DNA of 64,000 nucleotides from Bicyclus anynana (lineage: Eukaryota; Arthropoda; Insecta; Lepidoptera; Nymphalidae): positions 2,936,501 through 3,000,500 of the forward strand of contig NC_069094.1 in the NCBI RefSeq assembly GCF_947172395.1, read 5' to 3'. Made by a program: the position numbers and the translations under genes. Below, piece after piece: positions 55,501 to 64,000 of the stretch (position 1 is the stretch's first letter; every line of letters begins with the position of its first letter). The notes below the pieces were generated by a model. That model ran no database searches and was not told the origin of the DNA. It saw nothing but the letters and a program-made list of their open reading frames with translations.

Positions 55501-57991
55501 ACAGATGAGTCAAACTCACTGCCATAACTCAGCAAGTCGCGAAGCTGAAGTGGCAATGGGCAGGCCACATAGTAGGAAGAGCCGATGGACGTTGAGGTCT
55601 CAAAGTGCTGGAATGGCGACCGCCCACTAAGTGGACAGAGTCTAGTGGACTACGCAGGTGACCCCAGGGCGTAGGCTAGTAGGTAGTGTGATAAAGGTTG
55701 AAGGAGGGAAAGGATTCCTAGATTTCCTACATTTATTAAAAATAATAGTAAACCCGGTTTCATCCGCGTAGTTCCCATTACAGTGGGAATACGGTGATAA
55801 AATACATATGCTACTCACTGATAATGTAGCTACTCATTAGTTATAGAATTTTTAAAATACTCCAGTAATTTGTGATGGGAAAATTATATTTTACTTAGTA
55901 ATGAAATTAATTAATATTAAAGTAGATGTTTCCTGTTTCCAGGTAGTAGCTCCAGAAAAAGCGAGGGACACCAATGGAATAGATCGTATTATTTTAAATG
56001 ACAAGAATGACCCTTTGCAAAAATTTTACATTGGAACTTGCATGTAAGTGTGAAAAAACGTTCGTTTTTGGTGTGGAAAATCGTGGTCGGAGTATCTATA
56101 CTAATATTATAAATGCTAAAGTAAGTCTGTCTGTCTGTTACCTTTTCACGCCTAAACCGCTTAACCGATTTAAACGAAATTTGGTATAGAGATAAAGTGC
56201 TTCTTGGAGCAGAAGGTATGATGTAAGCGCGACGGATATACAAGACGGAGGTCCTGGGTTCGATCCCCGGCTGGGCCGATTGAGGTTTTCTTTATTGATC
56301 CAGGTCTGGCTCGTGAGAGGGTGGGCCGTGGCTGACGTACCGCCAAGCGATTTAGTGTTCCGGTACGATGTCGTGTAGAAACCGAAAGGGGTGTGGATTT
56401 TCATCCTCCTTCTAACAAGTTAGTCCGCTTCCATCTTAGATTGCATCCTCACTTACCATCACGTGAGTTTGCAAAGGCTAAAGTAAAGAATAAAAAAAAA
56501 TAAAATCACCCACGACACCCGATCAGTCTCTCCTACAGTGTTGTTGAAAACGCATCGGGAACACTACAAGCATCAACAACTCGAGCTTATCTCCAATGGG
56601 TGACAGATTCCCCGTACCCATCACCCGGACAGAGACGTATAAAACGGATGCGCCAGGTGGGCCGTGCCCACCCTATAATGCTCCAGTGCCCACCCTAGAA
56701 TTCTGGGCTACTGGTTTAAAATTCTATGATGGACGGCAAAATACAAAATATACAAAGAAAAATTAATACAATCAGTAGACCCGTTTCAGAGGCCAGCATC
56801 CACAAACATTGTAATCGTCTATATTGAGTGTCGACTCTGCTCAGCGGCATGTCAAGCCAGGCCCACCCTAGGAAACAATAGGGATGATGACAGTTTTTTA
56901 AATTGTATATAAATTAAGAGTATACTAATAGCAAAGCAATTTTGTAAAAGTAACAGGGTATCTGCGATCATTACTTTCGGAGCTACAGGGATTTGAACTG
57001 TCAGATTTAGTGACGTCGTTGGCTCGCTGATCGTTAGGTTTGTATGGGCGTTCAAACAAAATTACTAATATCTTTGTTATTTGTGCGTTTATGTTTATAG
57101 TTCATTTATTTAAAAAATGTCACATTTAATGTAAGGAAGCTAAAACTGTATGAATTTTCATCTAATTACGATAAAAGATTTTTAATAGATATTGAAATTT
57201 TATTATCTCATTTATTTTTCAAATACCCAGACAATAGTTGCTTTTTATGTATAAATTATTTAACATAGATCTTATTTACCCGAATGTATCCTAAAAATCA
57301 ATATATTCAAACCTAGTCATCATCCCCATTCTAGATACGCCAATGCACCCGGAGATCCACACCACATACCCTAAACCATTTGTCAACTTGTGACGACCTC
57401 AAGGTAGGCCACGAGTCAAATTGAGTGCATTGACTCAATATGAAATCGTCTTGTATATTTTCTTTATAGTGTCCTATTATTCTTTACAAGTTTTTTTTTA
57501 TTGTACTTTACAAGTTATCCCTTGAATCTCACCTGATGGTAAGTAAGGGCAATCTAAGATGGAAGCGGGCTAACATACCCCTATCGGTTTCTAAATGACA
57601 TCGTACCGGAACGCTAACTCACTTGGCGGTACGTCTTTGCCGATAGGATGATAACTAGCCACGGCCTAAGCCTCCCACCAGCCAGACCTGAACCAATTAG
57701 CCAAACAAAATAAGTTCCTCTATTTTTTTTAAGGGAATGCGACGGATGCTATGAAAGTCTATTACTTTTTCTGTCTACGTGAAATCCCTACAAATAATAA
57801 TATTATCTTTTTTTAGCACTACAAACTCAGGCTGTCACAAAGCACTGGAGTTCCTGCCGAATTACAAAGGCGTCTGTGTCCAGAAGACCGCATTGCGAGA
57901 GATGTATTACCTGAATGAGAAAAATCAAACTTCAATAACATATTTTCCAGTACCCACTTGTTGTTCCTGTATGTTACAACGTTATAATTAA
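52566..57991 (+). CDS. Spätzle-like cytokine gene 4
   Basis: Six exons: 52566-52604, 53273-53303, 53811-53896, 54760-54861, 55943-56043, 57817-57991; 534 nt, 177 residues, phases 0,1,0,0,2. The signal peptide spans exons 1-2 (FTLVLQFVFILLTTNS). The pro-domain is the shortest of the array: the motif FGICDHVDNYPKEI starts only about 10 residues after the likely signal cleavage. Exon 4 lacks the sequon kept by genes 1-3 (NTP instead of NxT). The activation site is probably ISSR|FDDFRGELC. Exons 5-6 carry seven knot cysteines ending PTCCSC. The tryptophan of the family core W-x2-I is replaced (DRIILN), and the spacing before it is changed. No disabling change is seen. Secreted Toll-ligand role is inferred from the family. 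Confidence 0.9.
52636..52815 (+). mobile_element. Helitron-like fragment in intron 1 of gene 4
   Basis: AAACTAATATTATAAATAGG then GGCTATATTTTATCCCCATA and GTGAAACTGCGTGACATCGC, a diverged copy. Confidence 0.45.
53990..54290 (+). repeat. SINE family A copy in intron 3 of gene 4
   Basis: Plus-strand copy missing the first bases of the head, ending GAGCCGCATATGGGTTGATA. Confidence 0.83.
55405..55660 (+). mobile_element. RTE-like LINE 3' end in intron 4 of gene 4
   Basis: RRLKVTQRALERVMLGVSLR in frame at 55409 onward, later frameshifted; the copy loses its 3' terminus after GTGGACAGAG. Confidence 0.72.
56093..56228 (+). mobile_element. Helitron-like 5' fragment in intron 5 of gene 4
   Basis: ATCTATACTAATATTATAAA, then a TCTGTCTGTCTG run; a SINE B copy has inserted into it. 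Confidence 0.45.
56229..56505 (+). repeat. SINE family B copy in intron 5 of gene 4
   Basis: Plus-strand copy starting inside the head (ACAAGACGGAGGTCCTGGGT) and ending GTAAAGAATAAAAAAAAA. Confidence 0.8.
56880..57345 (-). repeat. Interspersed repeat shared with gene 1 intron 2
   Basis: Reverse complement of 18320-18860 over most of its length; see that entry. Two paralogues thus carry the same repeat in different introns and opposite orientation. Confidence 0.6.
57484..57705 (-). repeat. SINE family B copy, truncated, in intron 5 of gene 4
   Basis: Minus-strand copy from the tail to GCCAGACCTGAACCAATTAG, about 110 bp before the last exon. Confidence 0.75.
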
Positions 57992-58019
57992 TCAAAAAAA
58001 AAAAAAATCAAAAAAACAT

Positions 58020-58165
58020 TTATTTCAAGTAGGCTCAGTTTACAAGCACTTTTGACACGTCAGTTGACTATTTGTAAAGATTCTACCACCGGTTCGGAAG
58101 GCAGGTCCTGCTGAGAAGATACCGGCAAGAAACTCAACAGTTGCTCTTTTGAATAAGCGACAATA
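58020..58165 (+). repeat. Interspersed repeat after gene 4
   Basis: CAAGTAGGCTCAGTTTACAA, ACCGGTTCGGAAGGCAGGTC and GGCAAGAAACTCAACAGTTG are phrases I recall from an abundant lepidopteran repeat. Class not assigned. Confidence 0.45.
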
Positions 58166-58717
58166 TGACCCTATTGGTACAGCTAGAGTCAACACCTAGA
58201 TATCATGGGTTCGAACTTTGATACCCGCCACAACACTGTCACTATTCACTCCTAACACAACTTTCTGTATACAGTCCTTTTTATGAAAGAAGTCCCCCAG
58301 ACGCGGCGCTAATGTCTTAGGGTTCATTTACACGAGCGGCAACTGCTACCGATGCCGACGACCGCAGTCGACTGCAGTCATCGACGTCTTGGTCTCGCAG
58401 TCAGCTAGTAAAAATAAGTAAGTAAAAATAGTAGAAGCTGCCTCTCGTGTAAATTAACACTTAATGGTATGCTTAATGGCGCTCATTGTCATTAGAAAAT
58501 GGCGGTTTTATTGACGTAAATGTAAGGCGTTGTCAATATTAGTTCAGGCTTATCCGCGGGACTTCTTTCATTAAAAGTGCTCTAGTTGGAGGCGTACAGG
58601 AATATTGGCCTTAATTAAAAACACATAACATTCCTTTTGAAATAATTGTCAATAAAAATGTTTGATTGCGATTCGACTTGTTTTATTACTCAACTGGCCG
58701 ACCCCATGCCATTTCAA

Positions 58718-58866
58718 AAGTATGCAGGTTTTCTCACGATGTTTTCCTTCACCGATTGAGACATGTGATATTTAATTTCAAAGTTGGAGGTGCATGCCCC
58801 GGACCGGATTCGAACTCACACCTTCCGGAATCGGAGGCAGAGGTCTTATCCACTGGGCTATCACGG
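58718..58866 (-). repeat. SINE family A copy, 3'-truncated
   Basis: Minus-strand copy with an internal deletion; head at 58795-58866. Confidence 0.75.
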
Positions 58867-60162
58867 ATCACGGATTTAATGAATACTGAAGCCAAAAATA
58901 TATTTTTTGTCTGGCTGTCTGTCTGTGTTTTTTGTTGAACGGGCGTCACGCTGAAACTAGTGAATAAATTTATGTAGCTATAAATATAACTACTTACATG
59001 GAACACTTTTTGTATAAATCGATGTTAGTGAGCTAATTATGTCTATAGTCAGATCGGGTAGGTATTTTAAACAATGTAAATAAACAAAAACATATGATTC
59101 AGGGGTGCTCAACATTTTACTAAAGCATTATTCACGAATATTGTCATGAAATAAAACTTCCTTTGATAGACATTTTTTTTTATATTTTATGTTCCTATAA
59201 ACTGTTATTTATCGAACAGATAATGTTTCACTTATATTTAGGGTTCCGTGGTCAATAAAGAACCCTTATAGTTTTGTTTTTTTATTTTGTATAAGCAAGC
59301 ACCGCTTAGCTGTACGCTAGATTGTAAGCTATGAGGCAGCCTTTGGTAGAACGCGCTTGCCTAGAAGATGCCTATTCACTCTTGACTTGAAGATACCCAT
59401 ACCCATGTCCGTCTGTCCTTCTATCTGTAACTCAATTACTAATAGAAAACTGTAGCTTGACTATGAAAATTATGTACGCGATTATAGGCGTAAATTAAAA
59501 ACTTGACAAGTAGTTTTTACTCGTTTTCTCGTAGTGTGGGTTATTGTTAGATATACGTTTTTATGTAGAATTTGATGAGTTTGTTAAGACACTACTTTTC
59601 AATTTAGGCCTCTATTTGTAAAATATTAAGATTTAAAGTGCTAATTTAATTTCGTACTAAACTAAATAAAATTAAAAACAGTAAACGAACAACAAATAAC
59701 AATAATAAACAATAACAACGAAACGAGAACAAAACGAAATAACAAAAATTATAAGGGAAGAAAATACGCACAACAAACTGGATTTAGTTAACGAATACTG
59801 TGAAGTAGGAGTATTAGTCACAGACAAAAAATAAAGTAGTGTTCTGTGCTGTGAAGTGTGAACTGTCAAATCTCAAATCTTCTTTCACTTAATACAAAAT
59901 CAAAAAATTAATCATAGTTTAAGGTAATTCTGCAATAAATGAAAATATTTTATTCACATTATAATAAAAGAAAACATCATTTGAATTACAACTTCTTTCT
60001 TCTTTTGATATGATAATACGATAATACGATTTATAAAATTAATTAAAGCTCTTATTTAATTTTATAAATGCATATCAATACCCATAAAACTCAATCTTTG
60101 TTTTTCAAAATGGTTTGTGACTCATGTCTGCTTGGGGTATTTAAGGTTCTTTTTATGTCGTT
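58867..60162. other. Intergenic, nothing recognised
   Basis: AT-rich. CAATAAAGAACCC near 59255 pairs with GGGTTCC nearby, a small hairpin. A stretch rich in AACAA (59675-59750) gives a low-complexity minus-strand frame. No gene supported. Confidence 0.4.
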
Positions 60163-60696
60163 TGTGTTGTATTTCTGCAAACTCTATTTAATTAACATAG
60201 AGGAATTAGACATGGAAATGCATCGCACCCAAATGCAGAAACAAAATTGTCTGTCGTTTTTAGAGGGGGACGAGGTAAACTCACACATCGAAAAAATTTA
60301 ACAAGAATAAATAATAATTATAATCTGTACACAGAATATTCAATTAATCAATGTTTTGCTGTTCGTTCGTTCGTTAGAAGAATAGAATCGATTTTTCTTT
60401 TATATATTGTTTTAATTTATTATTAATTATAATTATGTTTTTGACGACCTCCGTGGCGCAGTGGTATGCACGGTGGATTTACAAGACGGTTAGCCGTTAA
60501 AGAAGTTAGCCCGCTTCCATCTTAGACTGCATCATCAGTTACTGACTGAACATCAGTTACTGAGTGAGACTGAAATCAAGGGCTACCATGTAAAGAATAA
60601 CAAAAATAAAATAGAAATATTTTCAAATTAAACGTCACGTCATCTTTTAGTGAATTAGAAGTTGTTGACCGTTTTTCATGCCATTGACTGACTGAC
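60163..60696 (+). repeat. Tandem duplication, unit 1 (534 bp)
   Basis: Starts TGTGTTGTATTTCTGCAAAC and ends CATTGACTGACTGAC. It is nearly identical to the next unit. It includes the last third of a 77-codon frame (60068-60301) of unknown meaning and a SINE B copy with a large internal deletion (about 60446-60608). Confidence 0.9.
60446..60608 (+). repeat. SINE family B, internally deleted (unit 1)
   Basis: Head GACCTCCGTGGCGCAGTGGT to ACAAGACGG, then a jump to TTAGCCCGCTTCCATCTTAG and the tail; the B box and middle are missing. Confidence 0.75.
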
Positions 60697-61234
60697 TGTG
60701 TTGTATTTCTGCAAACTCTATTTAATTAACATAGAGGAATTAGACATGGAAATGCATCGCACCCAAATGCAGAAACAAAATTGTCTGTCGTTTTTAGAGG
60801 GGGACGAGGTAAACTCACACATCGAAAAAATTTAACAAGAATAAATAATAATTATAATCTGTACACAGAATATTCAATTAATGGATCAATGTTTTGCTGT
60901 TCGTTCGTTCGTTAGAAGAATAGAATCGATTTTTCTTTTATATATTGTTTTAATTTATTATTAATTATAATTATGTTTTTGACGACCTCCGTGGCGCAGT
61001 GGTATGCGCGGTGGATTTACAAGACGGTTAGCCGTTAAAGAAGTTAGCCCGCTTCCATCTTAGACTGCATCATCAGTTACTGACTGAACATCAGTTACTG
61101 AGTGAGACTGAAATCAAGGGCTACCATGTAAAGAATAACAAAAATAAAATAGAAATATTTTCAAATTAAACGTCACGTCATCTTTTAGTGAATTAGAAGT
61201 TGTTGACCGTTTTTCATGCCATTGACTGACTGAC
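60697..61234 (+). repeat. Tandem duplication, unit 2 (538 bp)
   Basis: Differs from unit 1 by a 4-base insertion (ATTAATGGATCAATG versus ATTAATCAATG) and one A/G change in the SINE head (GTATGCGCGG versus GTATGCACGG), by eye. Confidence 0.9.
60982..61146 (+). repeat. SINE family B, internally deleted (unit 2)
   Basis: Same internally deleted copy as in unit 1, so the deletion came before the tandem duplication. Confidence 0.75.
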
Positions 61235-61753
61235 TACTTACTACACAAACCGGAATTATTAGGGAGCTTTTTAGACGACGAAAACGATTACAACAATGAA
61301 ACATCGATACAATTGATAACGCGTTAGATCGTTGGTTGTTTGAGAGAGAGGTAACGTCTTGCGGGGCAGGTCTTTCTATAATTGGTCCGTGATAATTAAT
61401 TTGTTGTATGTGAATCCGGACTCAAAAGGGCTAGAACCCAGAGCCGTAAAGCTTATTATTAAAAATAAAATGTATGTGAATCGAAACGAAAAGTGTCGCT
61501 TAAAAGAACCTTTTTGAGTAGTATTATTGTTGTGTAAAAAACCTAAAGTTGTGGACTATAGAATTTAAAGCTACCACATCACTGACTATTCCATAGAGCA
61601 CCATCCTCTATCTGTCACTGTCAATTGTCAACTGTCAGATAATTTGTCAATTGTCCGGTTTCGGGTCCGTGTTTTGAAAATTGTTTATTTAAAAATTGAT
61701 AAAAATAAATAACTTGTGTCACGGAATATTTCTTTAATCATCAAGAGCATAAA
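61235..61753. other. Upstream region of CUTA
   Basis: About 500 bp before the CUTA ATG. Near 61617-61655 lie several TGTCAATTGTC/CTGTCAGATA words in direct and inverted form, possibly promoter-proximal. No TATA box is evident. Confidence 0.4.
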
Positions 61754-63637
61754 ATGCTCAAAAGTGTGAATAAGAAATACCTCTTCACATTGTATGTCTC
61801 CATTATTCGGCCGTGCTTCGTTTTGGCTCAAACGAATATGTCCACCGGCAGTGTAGATGCAGGTAAAATTATACCACATATTACAATATTACGTAGAAAT
61901 ACTCAAATAAATACAACCGTGATAGCCCAGTGGATATGACCTCTGCCTCCTATTCCGGAGGGTGTGGGTTTAAATCCGGTCCTGGGCATGCACCTCCAAC
62001 TTTGCTGTTGTGTGCATTTTAAGAAATTAAATATCGCGTGTCTCGAACGGTGAAGAAAAACATCGTGAGGAAACCTGCATACCAGAGAATTTTCTTAATT
62101 CTCTACGTGTGTGAAGTGTGCCAATCCGCATTGGGCCAGCGTGGACTATTGGCCTAACCCCTCTCATTCTGAGAGGAGACTCGAGCTCAGCAGTGAGCCA
62201 AATATGGGTTGATAATGATGACTCAAATAAATAAAAAATAAATCACAACAACTTAAATTTATATAACTATTTCACGCCCACTCCCTCCCTATCACATTAA
62301 ATTCCATTTAGCACAAATCCAGCAGCTTTGTATTTTACGGGATAAAACTTAAACCTTTAATATTATCTGTAGCTGCTCCTTTTAACCACTGGACTAGTAT
62401 GAGTTAACTTGCCGAATGCTGTACAACACATGATATTAATTGCTATACACATTTTGTGCGCTGTAGCATAGTGCTGTTGTCGTGAATGGTGGCAGCTTTC
62501 GAGAGTAAAATAAACTGTTACTTGCACCATGCTACAGCACAGAGACTGTAACCAAAGGTTGTCTGGTAGAAATCGCTAAGTAATAAGACCACCTTTGTAC
62601 ATTTCTGCATACCTTTCTCTGTTTATTACTTTTATTTTTGTTACTTTGCCATATACTTTACATCCATGTTTGTTATTCTTTAATGCTGCAACTACTTAAC
62701 CGATTTGGCTGAAATTTAAAATGAAAATAGATAACACACTGGATCAACACATAGGCTCTGTGCGGGATTTTGTAAAAAGTGAATTCTACATGGACAAAGT
62801 TGCGTCTGCTACTAAATCAATAAATTCTCCTTTGTAGCCAATGGATTAATTACCATATTTCTTTTTAGATAAATATTCTGTCGCCTATGTGACTGTACCT
62901 AATAAAGATGTGGGTAAAACTATAGGGCACGGTTTAGTCAAAAACAAATTAGCCGCCTGCGTCAATATTGTGCCTGAAGTTACATCCATATACGAGTGGA
63001 AAGACGAAATCAATGAAGACAGTGAGGTAATTATTCTTTACATTTTCAGACTTACAGTTTTTTGTGTAGGTACTTGATAGATATGACCTCTGCCTCTGAT
63101 TGCAGAGGGTGTGGGTTAGAATCTGGTCTGGCGCATGCACCTCCAACTTTTCAGTTGTGTGCATTTCATAAAATTAAATATCATGTCTCAAACGGTGAAG
63201 GAAAACATTGTGAGGAAATCTACATAACCAGAGAATTTTCTTAATTCCCATTGGGCCAGCGTGGTGGACTAAGGTCTAACCCCTCTCATTCTGAGAGGAG
63301 ACTCGAGCTCAGCAGTGAGCTGAATATGGGTTGATAACAAACTACCTGTAGCTTTCTATTAGAGAATATTTCAAATTGGTCCAGTAGTTTTGGTATTCCT
63401 TAAATACAAAAATGCAAAAGTGTAAGTTTATAAATTTATAAAAAAAAATTAAAGTCCTTTGTATATTTTCAGGCTCTGCTTATGATAAAGACGCGCACAT
63501 CCCAAGTGGACAAGCTGACTGAGTATGTGAGGTCTGTACACCCATATGAGGTGTGCGAAGTAATCTCATTGCCCATCAAGAATGGAAATCCGCCATATTT
63601 GAAATGGATTGGGGACACGGTGCCAGAAACAAATTAG
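61754..63637 (+). CDS. CUTA: CutA-like divalent-cation tolerance protein homologue
   Basis: Three exons: 61754-61862, 62869-63026, 63473-63637; 432 nt, 143 residues, phases 1 and 0, GT/AG junctions. Exons 2-3 encode the whole CutA1 domain: VAYVTVPNKD, GHGLVKNKLAACVNIVPEV, IYEWKDEINEDSE, LLMIKTRTSQVDKL and VHPYEVCEVISLPI, all strong family signatures. CutA proteins are small trimeric ferredoxin-like-fold proteins; bacterial members affect copper tolerance and the animal ones have been linked to acetylcholinesterase processing, so the exact role here is open. The first 36 residues are basic at the start and hydrophobic (FTLYVSIIRPCFVLA), compatible with a signal or mitochondrial targeting peptide. 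An internal ATG at residue 29 could yield a cytosolic form. It is complete. Confidence 0.92.
61918..62222 (+). repeat. SINE family A copy in intron 1 of CUTA
   Basis: Full-length plus-strand copy from CCGTGATAGCCCAGTGGATA to AATATGGGTTGATAATGATG, starting about 55 bp after the exon 1 donor. Confidence 0.85.
62223..62868. other. Intron 1 of CUTA, remainder
   Basis: AT-rich intron, nothing further recognised. Confidence 0.5.
63078..63345 (+). repeat. SINE family A copy in intron 2 of CUTA
   Basis: Plus-strand copy lacking the first bases and part of the body, ending GAGCTGAATATGGGTTGATA. Confidence 0.8.
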
Positions 63638-64000
63638 AATGTAATATTTTTTTTTTTATTTTGCTTGTAGATACCAGAATTACAGTATTTGGCAGCATTT
63701 TTTTTTATTTTTTTTTTTTGATGGCCTATCCAGTCTTTGCTTGTAATCTAGAAATCCCATTATTACCAAAGTGCCTGTACTGGCAAAAGTGTAAAAATAC
63801 TGGTTTTATGAAATCAGCCGGTTAAAATTATTTTTTAACCCTGCCATTTCGATGACTGCCATATTGACCTTTATTAAATAATTATAATAACTTTTAAAAC
63901 CGGTGATGAGTTTGGCTGGCTAAAATTTACTCTATGCAAATTCATGAAAAAAAAATGTGTCTGAAACATCTTGTACCGAATCGTAAATCTATGGTCTGAA
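63638..64000. other. 3' flank of CUTA
   Basis: Two long T-runs (about 63645-63660 and 63700-63720). No perfect AATAAA was seen before the window ends. Confidence 0.4.

Noticed and set aside
60068..60301. 77-codon frame ending in the tandem duplication
   Set aside because: Starts outside the unit, has no recognised domain, no splice support, and only its C-terminal part recurs in the second unit.
1..64000. CRISPR arrays, operons, bacterial promoters
   Set aside because: Nothing of the kind is seen; introns, SINEs and the other repeats show a eukaryotic genome.

Overview
The window is from an insect genome, almost certainly a lepidopteran (moth or butterfly). The evidence is AT-rich sequence with spliced genes, two very abundant tRNA-derived SINE families, RTE-like LINE ends with GAT-rich tails, Helitron-like fragments ending near CGTCCGCTAGT, many small foldback DNA elements, and Spätzle-type immune cytokine genes. 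The family or species cannot be told from the sequence alone.

Layout. Bases 1-16.7 kb are intergenic and packed with repeats; only a weak two-exon candidate (2514-2770) was found there. From 16.98 to 58.0 kb lies a head-to-tail array, all on the + strand, of four diverged spätzle-like genes: gene 1 (16983-29113, first exon uncertain), gene 2 (30716-37811), gene 3 (43588-49162) and gene 4 (52566-57991). Splice sites and phases give complete six-exon models for genes 2-4 (219, 212 and 177 residues) and at least four exons for gene 1. All share a pro-domain motif C-x4-(G/Y)IC-x3-(N/D)YP and a C-terminal cystine-knot domain with seven cysteines ending in (S/T)CC(S/N)C. At 61754-63637 a three-exon CUTA homologue follows on the same strand.

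The most striking feature is a complete Ty3/gypsy errantivirus-like provirus of 8,623 bp (18880-27502, minus strand). It has two 368-bp LTRs that look identical, a 4-bp GAAC target duplication, a PBS, a polypurine tract, and intact gag, pol and env frames. It sits in intron 2 of spätzle-like gene 1, and its LTR ends only 12 bp before the splice-acceptor boundary of the exon that opens the cystine knot. A recent insertion has therefore replaced nearly all of the acceptor's upstream context.

How the parts work together. The four cytokine genes would encode secreted pro-proteins that are cleaved and then bind Toll-type receptors; this is known for the family and inferred here. They differ at the expected cleavage site: genes 1, 3 and 4 have an arginine shortly before the first knot cysteine, gene 2 does not. 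Mobile elements crowd the 5' flanks, introns and one splice donor of these genes, so transposon-driven divergence of the array is a plausible theme.
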